From Aphelocoma coerulescens (lineage: Eukaryota > Chordata > Aves > Passeriformes > Corvidae): DNA of 64,000 nt. Of this stretch, positions 47,650-60,122 are shown in pieces (position 1 is the first letter of the stretch; each line of letters opens with the position of its first letter). The position numbers were made by a program, and so were the translations under genes. The notes beneath the pieces are model-generated. The model was not told where the DNA came from. It saw nothing but the letters and a program-made list of their open reading frames with translations, and did no database searches. The stretch covers positions 27,089,001-27,153,000 of the forward strand of contig NC_091020.1 in NCBI RefSeq assembly GCF_041296385.1, given 5' to 3'.

Positions 47650-48020
47650 AGTTGCTTTGGCCCTTTGGCTCAGGAGGCTGAGCTGGAGGAGCTCTTTACA
47701 GAGACGCAGGAGTTCCTGGTGGTTTCAGCAGCATGTGCCTGAATTCCCAGGGCATCCAGCCTGGGATGGAGCCAGGAGTGGAGCCAGTGCTTCAAGTTCC
47801 TGCCTCCACAAATGCAAAACCCGGTCATACATCAGCCCAGCCCAGCACCTTACTAGGATCCAACAGACCAGCCCCAAAAGCCCTGTCCAGAGTCAGCTCT
47901 CCCAGGGCTTGCCAGGTTGGTGGTTGATGGTGGAGAAGCAGAAGCCCAGCCTTGCAGACTGTAGTTGTCTGGCAGCAAACCTCAGGAGACCTTCCAGGGT
48001 TGTCTTGCCCTGTACTTTTG
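47650..48020. other. GC-rich block of unknown origin
   Basis: About 370 bases are markedly richer in G and C than their neighbours. One plus-strand frame (47,657-48,211) is open for 184 codons, the longest outside the CpG island. A second frame reads AQEAELEELFTETQEFLVVS before a stop, and a third is open at 47,733-47,927. The coding-like acidic stretch followed by a stop could be a decayed retrocopy, an old mobile-element body or an exon of a noncoding RNA. I recognise no parent. No poly-A tail or target-site duplication is apparent. Confidence 0.25.
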
Positions 48021-49435
48021 CAAAGAGTATTTTGATTGCAAATGAATTAAGGACTCAGAGTCAGAGACAACATTTTAAAACCCATGAGTATATAGTTAAA
48101 ATAATTTTTTTTTTTTTGGAAATAAATATAAATCTTTCTCTTGGCTTCATCAAAGTTTGGAATAACATCAGGAGAGTTGTTTTTAATTGCTCTGAGTATA
48201 CTAAGGAATGACATTGAGGAGATCATGGTAGTTAATTACATGGTAGATAATAATTCATTGTGTAAAATTATTAGTGTTAGTATTCATCTAGGCATGACAA
48301 GTGATACAGAGATACAGACTAAGCTTGGGTTCTCATGGAAATTACTTGCAAGAAGACTTGTGTTCACCCAAATAAAAAATGAGAATTAATCCAGAATAAT
48401 TTATATGGTGAACTGGAGTTGGTGGGGAATGGAGTGATCATCCGGTTTGTTTTCTGTGCTTAGAAAATGGATTTCAGGTAACACTGTGCACCTGGTTTAG
48501 ATGCAAGATGATCTATGCATTAATTTTCTTTAATTGATTATAACAAGGAAAAAAAATCTGTTTTTTCTGGGAATCGGTTTTGACTTCAAAAGCTCTATTC
48601 TATTCATTAGGCTTATAAAAAGAGTACCAAACTTGTTTTTGTTTAGTGTGGTAATTAGTCATAGAGAAATGTTACATTGTTCCCAATCTAGGCAATCCAA
48701 ATTATAACCGTCACGTGACTTTATTTGTTGACTATCAGTTTTATCTGTTGACTGTAGAGGAAACCAGGGGTGATAACAAATCTAAGCTTATCATATTTGT
48801 ATTGCAGTAGGCAAATATAATAATGCAGTATTCCCAGGGAGAACTTCCTTGATTTGAAAAACCATGCAATTCATTCTTCCATCCTTTGTATTATTACGGG
48901 GCTGAACTGTAGAGTAGCTTTTCTGGGCTGAGATGCAGTCACTGTTTAATAGAGCAGAAAAGAGCCACCACAGAGCAATTGAGTCCTGATCCTGTAAGTC
49001 ACTACCTCTGATCAAATTCTTGTATTTGCCCAAACCTGATCAATTAAAATGTTGTTGCCCTTTGCAACTTCCTGCAGCCTCCTACCCTAAGCACTCAGCA
49101 AGGGAGAGGTGGGCCGGGAGACTCTTTTAGGAACTTCTTCATGAATTTGTCATAGGGACATAGAGTGATGATGGCAGGCAACAGGAAACGAATACAAACA
49201 TAATAGGTAATAAAGGCAGTAGAGGAGATAATTGACAATACTGTGCGAAGTAAATGGCTTTGCATTTCATATCTGAATATTTCACAGGGACTTATAATTA
49301 CCTGCAAGGTTAATTTGAGATGAAATAATACTGAAATTTATAAAATGTGAAGTGATGGATATACAGTAACGTATGCAGTTCTTAGTTCTCATATGCAGGT
49401 CTGAGTTCTCAAGTTCTTTTCACTATCTTCTGCAG

Positions 49436-49557
49436 ATGGGTTTATTTTGCTTTCCAGATAATTTGCCTGATGTTTCTGGGAGGTTTCCTGATGAACTTTG
49501 GCCCTACATGTCCAATTGGGACTTCACTTTTGATGATCTGAGCAGCATGAAAAGCCT
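49436..49557 (+). other. Candidate internal exon
   Basis: A good acceptor (TTCTTTTCACTATCTTCTGCAG) precedes 122 open bases ending in CCT followed by a consensus donor, GTAAGT. Entry is phase 0, which would follow the microexon at 21,930-21,945; exit is phase 2. The 40 codons include DNLPDVSGRFPDELWPYMSN followed by WDFTFDDLSSMKS, acidic and aromatic like real protein, though no family is recognised. An alternative acceptor at 49,398 in phase 2 would fit exon 1 directly but is weaker. Exit phase 2 does not fit the candidate at 60,066 but does fit 63,598. Confidence 0.3.
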
Positions 49558-52500
49558 GTAAGTCTGAGGGCAGCAAGTCCCCTGTATGTTTCCATAGGCA
49601 CAAAGATGGAAAGACACACTTGAGGGACACCACAAAGGTCACTGCTGCAGTGTCCATTCAGAGCTTTATGGCTGATAGAGAAGGGTTAAATGTATTTGCC
49701 TGTTGGAGAGTAACACACAGTTGTCACTGATCATAAATTATCTAAACTGCAGGTGGTCTTTGGTAACAACAAATGCAGACTTTATGACCTATGTTCAAGC
49801 TAGTAAACACTTCTGTGCATCTCTGTGCTAGCTGGGCTAAAAATAGCCCCTAACCCCAGTGAAATCTACTTTAAGGATTTCTGTGATTGAATAACATTTG
49901 TGTTTTACTATCTGCACTGCAAGAGAGAATAAGTAAGAGGCTGTGATCAAAATAAGTAAAATCCTTTTGGAAAATAAGAAAAATTTTGGAGAGGAGTGAT
50001 TACAGCAGCCATGTGTGAAGGCCGATGGCCAACACTATAAAGATGTGTTTAGATTTGTGTCTTAAAATTATGGCAGTGCTAGAAGCAAGGAAGCAATATC
50101 CCTGCAACATCTGTAAAACCTCAATCAGCAAGACTCCCATTTGCTTGGAATTGTTTCTCCATGTTTAGATTAATTTCATGCTGCAGGCTAGTTATTTTTA
50201 TGTGATCATGATTCCAATTAACTATTAGAAATCTTAGGACTTCTGCATATAGTTATGAATTGTAGCTGCAAGACAAAGAAATGCAACAAATCTTAGAATA
50301 GACAAGCAGTCCTCCTTTCCTGGCACATTTCTACAATTTGCAGTTATTTAACCTGTGCATTGTTTCAAACAGTAGCTAAGCTTAAGTGAGCAATGAACCT
50401 CTCTGCTGTAGAGCACTATTGATTTAACTTGTGGAAGGCTTACTGAAGTTCTGTGTGTACACCTCCTGCTAGTTAAGCATGTGTGCTAATTTGATATAAT
50501 TTAGAAAATGCCAGTGTCGTGGTCCTGCTTTAGGTGGATTTGCTCAATTTCTGTCTTCCCTCTCTTTCCTCACCTGTAAAAAGTACATTGCACTCAATAG
50601 TCAACAATCCAAAACAGCAAAACATAATTAAGCAGAAGTACTAAAGCACATTGGAGTTCTTGCATAAAGAAAAGACTTTGCATATTGAAATACCAAAGGC
50701 TAATTATGGGGAGGCAAGACCCGCAATAGAAATCTTTAATGTGGTAAATCCAGACTGAGGTGTTTTCTCAAGCTCTTAGAGTGTTGCAAGGTAGTGGGGA
50801 GCTGAACAGCAAGAATTAGTTCTATATACATTTGCATAGTACATACCAAAACCTCTACATTTTGATCTGGTTGCCAGACAGTAAGATATGATGAAGTATT
50901 TTGCCTGGAATCTGTTTAATGTTGCTGGAAAGTACCATCCCCATGCAGGCAAGGATGTTAGGAAGGGGTGGGATTCACTTGCATCTTTCTTCAGCAACAT
51001 GTCAAGGCTGTTGCTTATCCCCTGCTGGGAGTGGGGAGGAAGAAGGAAAGCCACTAAAGATCAGCATGAAGTGCCAAGAGTATTTCCAAAGAGGTCTCTT
51101 GGTTTTGGTTTGTTGTTGTTTTGGGGTTTGGGAGGTTTTTTACATTATTATGAATTAAGATTTATCAAATTGTTTGGCCTGACAGGTAAGTTTCCTTATT
51201 CTGAAAACTGTGTAGCTGCTAAATTGACATTGTATTTATTCCAGTGCCAGCAGAACTGAGCCCATGCTGTCCCTTTTAATTAATGGCATAGGATGCCAGT
51301 AGTTTTGGACAAGTGTGGTCCAATATCCTGTGGATGTCAGTAATCTATGCCTACCTTCATCCAGGGAGCTAAGTTGTGATTTTATAAAAGCAGAAGAAGC
51401 AATAAAAGTTTGTGTAGAATTAATTTAAGTCAGATATGATTCACAATGCCTTTTTCTGGAAGCATGTATCCACTTCTGCTCCAAGAAGTATCTGTAAGAC
51501 AGGTTGTGATAATAAAATTTTTCCTGTGTTTTTATCTTTGATGGGTCTGGCTGTAGGTGTTGAACTACTCACAAATGGGTTTAAAGTAATCCAAAGGGAA
51601 GAAGGGAGGTAGTGTTTCTATTGTATGGTTGGCTACAGACAATTTTTTATAAGGGTTACTCCTACTGAATTGTAGCACTCAGAGTAATTTCTCTTTCTAT
51701 AACTACTCTGAATGGGGAAATGAAGAGAGAGAAAAAGGTTCCTTACATACATTCTTGGATTTATGCTTTTTCGTTGTACTGAGTTAGGTTCTATGCTATG
51801 CTCCGCATCTTGTTAACAATCACCCACTGCCCTTCATGTGGGAATGTGCAGCCCAGTTCTGCCAGGTCTGTCTTGACTCCTGGGAAGCAAAAAGCAATTT
51901 GCACATGCACACGTAAATGTTACAAACTGCAAATTGCACAGGGGCAAATGAATCCCTTTTTGCATCTGTTTCTGTGAAAGGTTTGATGTTCATGTTTATT
52001 TATATCCCACAGTCATTGCCAAATATATGATGTAATTTCCTAACTTGTGGCCTCATGACTACTTGCTGATGTTATTCCATTTCAGAAATAGCATGAATGA
52101 AATACAAACTTTGTACACCTAAAAGAAATCTTGTCTCGTCTGCTTCTCCCACCTGTCGTGTCTCTGTACTTATAGAAGATGCTGCTGCTGTTGCTGGCTT
52201 CAGAAATCATGTGGTGAATTGCTGCTCCAAGGACAGTTCCTGTATATATCAGTCCATGAGAAATACAGAATACCTGTTCTCTTTGGTGCATAAATATATA
52301 TATATATATATAGTAGGTTCAATGTTCACATACATCCGAAGACACTGGTGCATATGGTTTTATCCATTTACATCTGTATTTAAGTTGATGCAATAGCCTC
52401 CCATTTCTTCAGTTGAAGGGATTACGCAATTTTAAATCCACTGCTCTTGCAAAAACAATAATTTTATGGTTTATGGCTGTGTGGCGTGTGCACGGTAGGC

Positions 52501-55500
52501 TAAGCTGATTGGTAACACCAAGGTTTCCCGTGAAGCTGGTGGGATTGACAGCCACAGCTTGATGATGAAGACAGATGGAAATATGCTGTGTCTGCAGGCC
52601 GTCGTGCCCAGCAGTTCTTAAGGCTGCAGCTATGTGAACACCAGTCACACAGTGAAGCCAAGGCTCCAAACCTGGAACTGGTGGGACATGGAGGAATGAA
52701 AACAGCTTTCCTTAAATGCCTTTTATTTTTAAGCTTCTTGGCTTGCTGCTTTGGAGAGCTAATGCAAGTTGCTGATATTAAGACAAGCCATGATTGGTGC
52801 AGCAATCCCATGGAGGTGAGGAGTTAATCTAGATATATTTCTCATGCTTCCCCCAGTGAAGATCTAGGCGACATCTACTTCACTTGCGTTGTTGATGCAT
52901 TTGCTGCGTATGTGTCAGGTAAAACTGCTGTCATGTGACATTGCTTGTGTGGAATGACTGTTCTCTCCCTCCATGAGCTGGGCCAGGGCAGGCAATGGTC
53001 AGGATTAGTCAGTGGTTGGATTTGGTGGTGTCTCATGGTTGTCTCTTCTGAGGCACTGGATCTAAATGCTATTTTTAATCAATATAAAGAAATTTTCCCT
53101 TACTTCTCTGTATCTTTTATGACAGATAACCAGAAGTGACACATTTTTTCAACCAAATATAGAAAAATTTTGTTTCATGCCCATCACTCATCTGCAAGAG
53201 CATTTAGAAAAATACATCGTTCTCATTTTCCTTTACGTTTCACATATTTTTGTTTTTATTTTTTCCTTTTCACCAGTTTCAAACCCAAGTATTTCCTATG
53301 TCAGTAGGAAATATGTGTTTAGTTTCTTTATATTTACATCTCTTTTTTTTTTTAATCATACAGGTGTAGTTATATTGAGTATGAGAGAGTGTGATACAAT
53401 TAGTACCTTTACACAATAATATCCATGTTTTGGTAGCTGGCTTTAGTCTCTCCATCATAATTTAATTTTAGGTTTGCAGTTTGTACTTAGCTTTTTACTC
53501 TTACCTGCACAAGATGTCTTTAGATGTAGTTAAGAAAAACAGTCCTGGTTTTCATCTTAGTTCTGAGCTATAACCAGAAGATAATTGTCAGGAGAAAGGA
53601 AGAAAAGTATGCAGCACCTTATGAGCTGTTTCCTTATAAACAAATAAAATTTATCCTAGTAGTAGAGCCCAAGCACAACTCTGGGCTATGTTTCAGGGAG
53701 CTGCAGAGCCTATACCTCACAAACTGGAAGGCAAAGGATGTCTGACATTACAAGAAGCAGATATAAAGGCATTGAATTAACATTTAATTTACTGCATTGG
53801 GTGCTATTGCTAAGTCAAATGTACAAACTAAGCTCAGTTTGCAGTGAATAGATTGATCCCCTAATACACAATATGTGAGAGAGAAATTGCTCACATAGCT
53901 CTGATGTGCTGTGGAGACCAGCAGGAGGGAACTGATATTCTCAGTGATTTTAAGAAATGTGTATTGCTGAACCCTCAGGGAACTATTTGTGTGATGAGGG
54001 TCATAAAACTCATGGGATACTTCAGTGGCTGAACCAGTGCCAGGTCAGGCTACTGTGACTGAATGGCAGCTTTGAACACTCAGTGCAACTCTTGCAAGGG
54101 AGCTCACCAGCCCCAGTGGAAGGAGGTTTACATGGGCCTAGCCAGAGCTCTGCCATGGTGCTTTCTGGTCCCTGCCTTGCTATATGGTGCCTGTTCACTT
54201 CTCATACTTTCAAATGCCCTGGTAGTGCATGTGTGTAGTCCAATGCAGTTTGCTGGGGGTGTACTCTGTGACTTCTCTCTCTGCTTATGTGCTCAGCCAG
54301 ACTCTTAGAAAAGGATGAGCCCAAAAAAAGAAACGAAGCTGGATGTTATGGTATTAAAGAATTGATGAGTAACTCATATCCACCGAGTTTTGACTGCATA
54401 AGGATTAATTTGATAATCAAGGTCTGGAAAAGAATCCATTAAATATAACCAGAGACCAATGGGAACTAGTCTGTTGTATGGCAGTATGTGGGAGGAGAGG
54501 GAAAGCAGATATGAAATATTTAAAAATGGGCCATTCAATATGCCAGAGTTCTGATGCAGCTAATAATAACTCACTTAGCATTGCTAAAAACAGATAATAA
54601 TCTTTTAATGCAAGAAACACAGCACACAATAGCAGCTGAACCCATTTCATACGTCATGAACAGGGATGCAGATGAATTGATCAAGGGAGTGAGATTTGGT
54701 GGTTGCCTAGGGACCAGTGAGCCTGACCTACTTCCCAAAGAAGAGGCATATACTGGTTTGGATGGCTAACATGCTGATGTGGCATTTCAGAAATGCTGAA
54801 TTTCATCACTCTGGGGAAAAATCTTCGGAGCAAACTTGATTGAGAAGAAAAAATTAGAAGTGACTAAATTAAACTGTAAAGAAACCTTGCAGAATATCTA
54901 CTGCACTCTTCCCACTCAATAACTGAAAAATCAACAGGGACATTCTCTCTGGGAAGTTAAAAACAAAATCCATGGCTGATAGAAGAATTTAGATGTTTCA
55001 GGAGAATGACACTAGAAAGGACTGAGACCAGATAAAGACTATAAAGGAGATAGAATTGATGCAAAAAAAGCACAGAACTGTTCAATAAATAATCTTGCTT
55101 TCCAATAAATACTTAATTTCTCTTTGGAAAAGACCAGGATAACCTTGTTGAATCAGAATCAGATTGAATCAGAAGGATATAGTACACTGAAGTCAATATT
55201 TAGTGAGAATATGGTAATGTTTTTCCTAGTAGAATTGCATTAAAAATCAACCCATCTGGTCACCTGCACCAAAGAATCTGAAGAGCTGGATCCAGAAGTT
55301 CCCAGACATTTTTGCCCTGAGAATTTAATTAAAAAATCATGGAATGTGGGAATAAATTTAAACTGGGGAAGAAGGGATAAGCATTGAAAAATGATGACTG
55401 GAATGGTCTGTGTAGCTCTGGCGTGGTTAGTCTGATACAAGTAAGGGACAATATTACAGGAATTTTTAAGGTGAATACAATTGATAAAGACTGAAGAGGG

Positions 55501-57137
55501 TAGAAGCGTGGTTATTTCAGTCAGTGTAATCTTCTGTTAAAAGGAGTTAGCTGACTTTTTTGCCTGGCCCCAAGCTTTTCAGTTTTGTTTGATAAAGGTT
55601 TGTGTATAGATGAGATTTCATGTTTGCCATGTATTCTGCTTCGTATCTCCCAGTCTTTTTATTTTTAGGGAAGAAATGCATTATCTGTACAGCAACTTCC
55701 TACTGTATTAAAAGCCCCAAACTTAGAAATGTCTGAGAACCACTGGCAGTAGTGAATTTCCTTCAAATAGGGATCTTTTCATAGAGCTTCGGAAAGAGTC
55801 TTATTCAGCAATTCCACCAACAGCTTGGAGTAAACCTAGATGCTGTTCACTAAAAGCATAAAAATCGCTGCAGTTTTGAATAACAGTAAGATTGTAACCT
55901 CAGTTTGTGCAGCAAGTTGGGCCCTTGTAAACACAACAGGTTTTAAAGCCAAATCCAAAGTAGTAAGTTCAGGAAAGGATATTTAAATTCAGATAAAATT
56001 CCATTGCAATGGTAAGGGAAATTAGATCAGAAGCGATGTTTTGCAGAAAGTCTTGCTTCCACGCAAATGCATATTACTGAGTTAACAAGGTGAGGCCTTC
56101 CAGGCTGTGGCACACAGGGGTAATGTGGGGTGAGCCAGTGGCATGTCCAGGCTTGATCTTTGCAAACCTGTGATTTCATGCAGCATTATAAGAGGAGGAG
56201 TGGACAAGGCAGACGAGGCAGTGTCAGGATTGAACCAAAATTTGCAAAAGGAGAAGATTGAAGAAGTTTTAAGGTAGAGACGGGAACTCAAGTTGCATTT
56301 ATCCAGCAGGGAGGCAATGAAAGGACTAAAATGGGAGAAGTGGTAAAAAGTAAAATCTCTCATCATTCCCAACTGCTTTGCTTCTTCCTCCACTTTGATT
56401 TCTGGCTCATAGGCAAACATTTTTGCTAAAGTCCTCTTTCTGTTCCTATTTTTGTCATGGAAATTACCTGATTACCAGTAGTCAGCTGTGAGTACTGTCT
56501 CCTCATACCACGGCATCATATCTTTTTGTGTTGCCCATACCTGTGTCAGAACTAAAACCAAGGCAGGTTGAGGATAACCCTGATTTGTCTGTCTTGCTAG
56601 AGCAGACTGAGCACCATGTGAGGAATGCTGAGATATTTGATGGTTCAGGTATGCCGATCTCCAAGCTCTCAGACAAGGGGTAACTTGCAGTGGTTTGATG
56701 ATGCCATAAATAGGGTTGTCCACACCCTGGTGAGCAGCCTGTGATGGGCTGTGATAAAGGTCACAAGTCTGTGAGTGTCCGGATCTTGTGTGTTTGCTGT
56801 GGCAGTATCAGAAGATTGTCTGTAGTTCTCTCTCAGACTGAAGATGTTCAGGTTCTGTAGGGGCATTTCTACTGGACAAATGGACATCCTGTAAATACTG
56901 CATGACTCAGCTGTTGTGCGTTGTCTTTGATGTGAAGGAGGCTCATAACTTACTGGAGTGTGAAGAGATGTTTATCTAGCTCATTTTGTTCATACTGAAA
57001 GATTATCTTCTCCAAAGTGAGTGTGTACATGTCACCACAAGGATTTTTGCTTTCTCTTTCTGAGCACTTTATCCTACAGTGAGGGTGAAGCAAATGCTTC
57101 TTTGCAGTAAATGTGTAAATATAATTCCATACTACAG
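49558..57137. other. Intron-like stretch
   Basis: No gene is supported. A good donor (ACAG followed by GTAAGTT) stands at 51,186 in a 123-codon frame (50,888-51,259), but no matching acceptor convinces. Around 54,300-55,500 the A-rich plus strand looks like old degraded insertion sequence (a 71-codon frame there ends KEEAYTGLDG), yet I cannot assign it to a repeat family. Confidence 0.45.
52294..52312. repeat. (AT)n microsatellite
   Basis: A 19-base uninterrupted AT alternation. Confidence 0.9.
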
Positions 57138-57304
57138 AGCTTCATTGATGTGTGGTGTTTGTGGCCTAAATTGACCAAAGAATTCCAGTATTGCTTATAC
57201 TGGAAGCAACAGAAATGGTTAATTGATTTATTCCACTGCCTTAAACCCATCAATAACCCACTGGAAGTTAAACACATGCTTCAGTGGCCTGGAAGAATTA
57301 GTGG
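57138..57304 (+). other. Candidate internal exon
   Basis: The acceptor (ATTCCATACTACAG) is only fair; the donor (AGTGG followed by GTAAGA) is good. The 167 bases are open in one plus-strand frame only, entering in phase 0 and leaving in phase 2. The peptide starts SFIDVWCLWPKLTKEFQY and ends LEVKHMLQWPGRIS. It is rich in Trp and Lys and not recognised. The entry phase could follow the microexon, but it competes with the candidates at 49,436 and 60,066. The minus strand is also open here (67 codons), which favours chance. Confidence 0.2.
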
Positions 57305-57329
57305 GTAAGAAAAGAATGACATGATTTAA

Positions 57330-57345
57330 TTTTTTTTTTTTTTTT
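57330..57345. repeat. Homopolymer T16 tract
   Basis: Sixteen consecutive T just after the candidate donor at 57,305. Confidence 0.9.
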
Positions 57346-60065
57346 ATCTATAGTGTATTACAGCTTTTTCTTCAGCAAGTTTTCAGCTCTAGTCATGGGT
57401 GATAATGCCACTTTGAAGGTATTAGATTATCTGTGAGGGGGTTTTATAAAAATCTGACAAGGAAATCTTAAATTCGTGGCCCTATTAGTTGTCCAGCTCA
57501 GCATTTGAGAAGGGAGATAGATGATCATAAGATGTGAATCATCAGATTACAGTCAATAAGGTTCCTCTGTGCTTCACCTAAATCGTGTTACATTGAGCTG
57601 AATGAGAATCTTGGGCTGAAATTGCTCTGGTGGTGTAGAGGATCCTGTGCTTTTACTGAGGATGTAGATGGTGTGAAATAGTGTGAAGCCAGTGGGCTTT
57701 GCCCTGGGGCTGGGAGGTGAAGCATTTGCTGTTGATAGACCAAAGAGGTGAATTTTAATTCAGAGCTTTGAGACCTTTCACAGGTACAGCCTCCATGTTC
57801 TTGTTAAGCTGCTTGAAAACACTGAGATTTTTTGAGAACCCCACTTCTTAATAAGGACTAAATTGGTAGAGCTAAAGCAGGTTCTTCCTCTTACTTCTGA
57901 CAATGCTGTGAACATCTAAAGGATAATTTCCTCTTAACCTTTTTTCCTCTGTTCAAGCGTTTTCATCTTGAGCAGATACTGCATTGCATCCAGCTCATCT
58001 GTGTGATGACTGGTGTTCATAGGCAGCTTTCTCTTTCCCTTCTGTTTCTGCAGTAAATGGCTGCTAGGCCTCCCTGATGGGGTCTTTTAAAAAGAAAAGA
58101 TCAAATATGTGTACAGAGTACTTAAAAATTACAAGAGAAATGAATCTGCAACATTATTCTGTTGAAGAAAAGTTGTATTGTTGGTAAGCACTTTCCACTC
58201 CCTGCAAGGAAGTCCCACGCTGGAACAGAGAGGGTACAAGGGCAGTATTGTTTATGAGTCCTGGCATAAATTTCTGTCCTTGCTGCCCCAGCACACTGGA
58301 GCAATGCAGAGGCAATTGCTTTAGTGAAGCAGGCGAATTGCTTTGTGCAAGCAATTCAGCTGCTGCTCATGAGAAACAGAACTGCAGGAGCGGTTTGACT
58401 GACTTTCATATAAATGAAGCGTGATCAGAAGATGTTTCTGGTGGAGTTTTGAGTCCCAAAGATTTCACACTTCTGCACTGCCCTGTGCAGATGTCAGGGT
58501 ACTGATCTTGAATGCTAGCCCAGAATTCCCAGAGAGTCAGTATTCAAGTGCTGGATGCAAGCTAAGAGACCTCTACAGATGGTTGCAAGGTGGTTTTTTA
58601 AAACACTTTTGGGAATGTGAGAGCTGGCACCAAAATTATTTTGGAATGTAGTCCGTCAGAAAGATGTGATGTAAACCAGATTTCTGTGCACTGTTACAAG
58701 TTAGTACAATATTAACCTGCTTGAATTAGTATAGTCATTAATTTATAAAGAGAGATTGTTTTATGGCTTCTCACTGATTTTTATTAAAGTCTCTGAAACA
58801 CAGCAAGGCATAGCAGTATTTTTTGGAGATGAGCTGAATTTGTACACTGGAACAGAAGGCACTTAAAGGGTTGCCTTCCTCACCGGTGTGAATTTTACAG
58901 TTTTACTGGAAAAATGGCCATTTAACTGACTGAACTTGATCAAAATGCTTGTCTAGCAAATCTTTGTTCATTTTGATGATGTTCCAAGAACGAAGGCAGG
59001 GAACTGGAAATATCTCTACCAATTCATGCTCTGGGTAAAACCCTCCATGAAAACCACTTCTTGGCTCAATTTTTATGGCTTTATGTGACCTATAAATTAC
59101 TAGGGCATACCTGTAGCTGTAAAATTATTTAGCAAACGTATCTTTTGTGAACTGGGACATGGAGTGTTTTAAAACTTGAAATGGCATCTTTGGTAGAAGA
59201 GGTTAAATGATGAATGTTTGAGAACTTAGGGGAGATTCAGAACTTTGCAAAGGCTTGGCAGGAAGAGGATGCTTTTCTATGGCAGAAAATTTAAATCGAG
59301 ATATATTTCTTTGTCCCAAAGTGTCATCCAAACCACATGCTGCAGCTTGTCTCTTTCTGGTAATGCTGTTTGACATATTGTCAGCAACACTGAGTATGTT
59401 TCTTCCCTTCCTCACTCTCTGTGTGTCAACACATTTACAGCTGTGATTAAGAATCCTCTGTTTAACGTTTTATAAGTTTTTGGATTACCTTACACTGAAA
59501 TAAGCCAGTCTTCATCTGAGAGCGCTAAACTGCGTGTACATCCCATTGCTTTTCAAAAATAAAAGAACTCTTGAGAATGAACCATGTGTGAAATAATAGA
59601 ATCATGTGTGCACACCTAGGGAAAAGGTTGGTGAGAAAGCTGAAGTCGTGTAGCTGAGTGGGAGTTTACTTCTACAGTATGTTGAAAAATGTCATAAATG
59701 TATTCACAAATCGTTTAAATTCTTAAGGGAGGCCGGAGGGTTTCTAATACGGCAAGTGAAGATTTACTGCCATCTACTGTGCAGTTCAACACTGATTGTG
59801 TCTCACAGATCAAACAAAAGGAATGAATTAGGTTAGTGTGCATTTTTAGGAGGGGGGATATGGGTTAGGATTTAAGTTATTATCGCAAACAGACTGTGGG
59901 GTTTGAAGTTCTGCCTGAGCAAGGGCAGCACAATGGTGCAGAGCGGAATGCAGTGCATCAACTTTCGGACTGTGTGTGTGACCAAGTGGCCAGGCACAGC
60001 CCTGGGCTCTCCCACCAGGCATTACAGCTACACATCCTGGGGGTTTCTTTAAAGATGCCCTTCAG
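57346..60065. other. Intron-like stretch
   Basis: No gene, RNA gene or recognised repeat is visible; frames up to 76 codons are unremarkable. Confidence 0.5.
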
Positions 60066-60122
60066 GTGCCAGAAGAATCTGCAGCTGTTTCCAATGGATC
60101 TGACTTTTATTATCTTCACAAG
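60066..60122 (+). CDS. Candidate 57-base coding exon
   Basis: The acceptor (GGGTTTCTTTAAAGATGCCCTTCAG) is reasonable and the donor (CACAAG followed by GTAGGTAA) good. Entry and exit are both phase 0, and the 19 codons read VPEESAAVSNGSDFYYLHK, a plausible hydrophilic protein segment. The phase follows the microexon, so exon 1 plus microexon plus this exon gives an uninterrupted frame of 62 residues. A second frame is also open across it, and I recognise no family, so coding status rests on splice signals and phase alone. Confidence 0.3.

Larger units (their letters stand above)
42063..49435. other. Intron-like stretch
   Basis: Apart from the two inverted repeats near 45.2-45.7 kb, the GC-rich block at 47.6-48.0 kb and a T13 run at 48,105-48,117, I see no supported gene. 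Open frames up to 97 codons are scattered on both strands without domains. Confidence 0.5.

Noticed and set aside
49457..49531. Hydrophobic alternate frame (reads IICLMFLGGFLMNFGPTCPI) like a membrane segment
   Set aside because: It hits a stop within 30 codons and before the consensus donor, so it does not fit an internal exon; probably a shift-frame shadow of the other reading.
50888..51259. 123-codon plus-strand frame containing a strong donor
   Set aside because: No matching acceptor gives a convincing exon, and another overlapping frame is also open; the donor alone is expected by chance at this scale.
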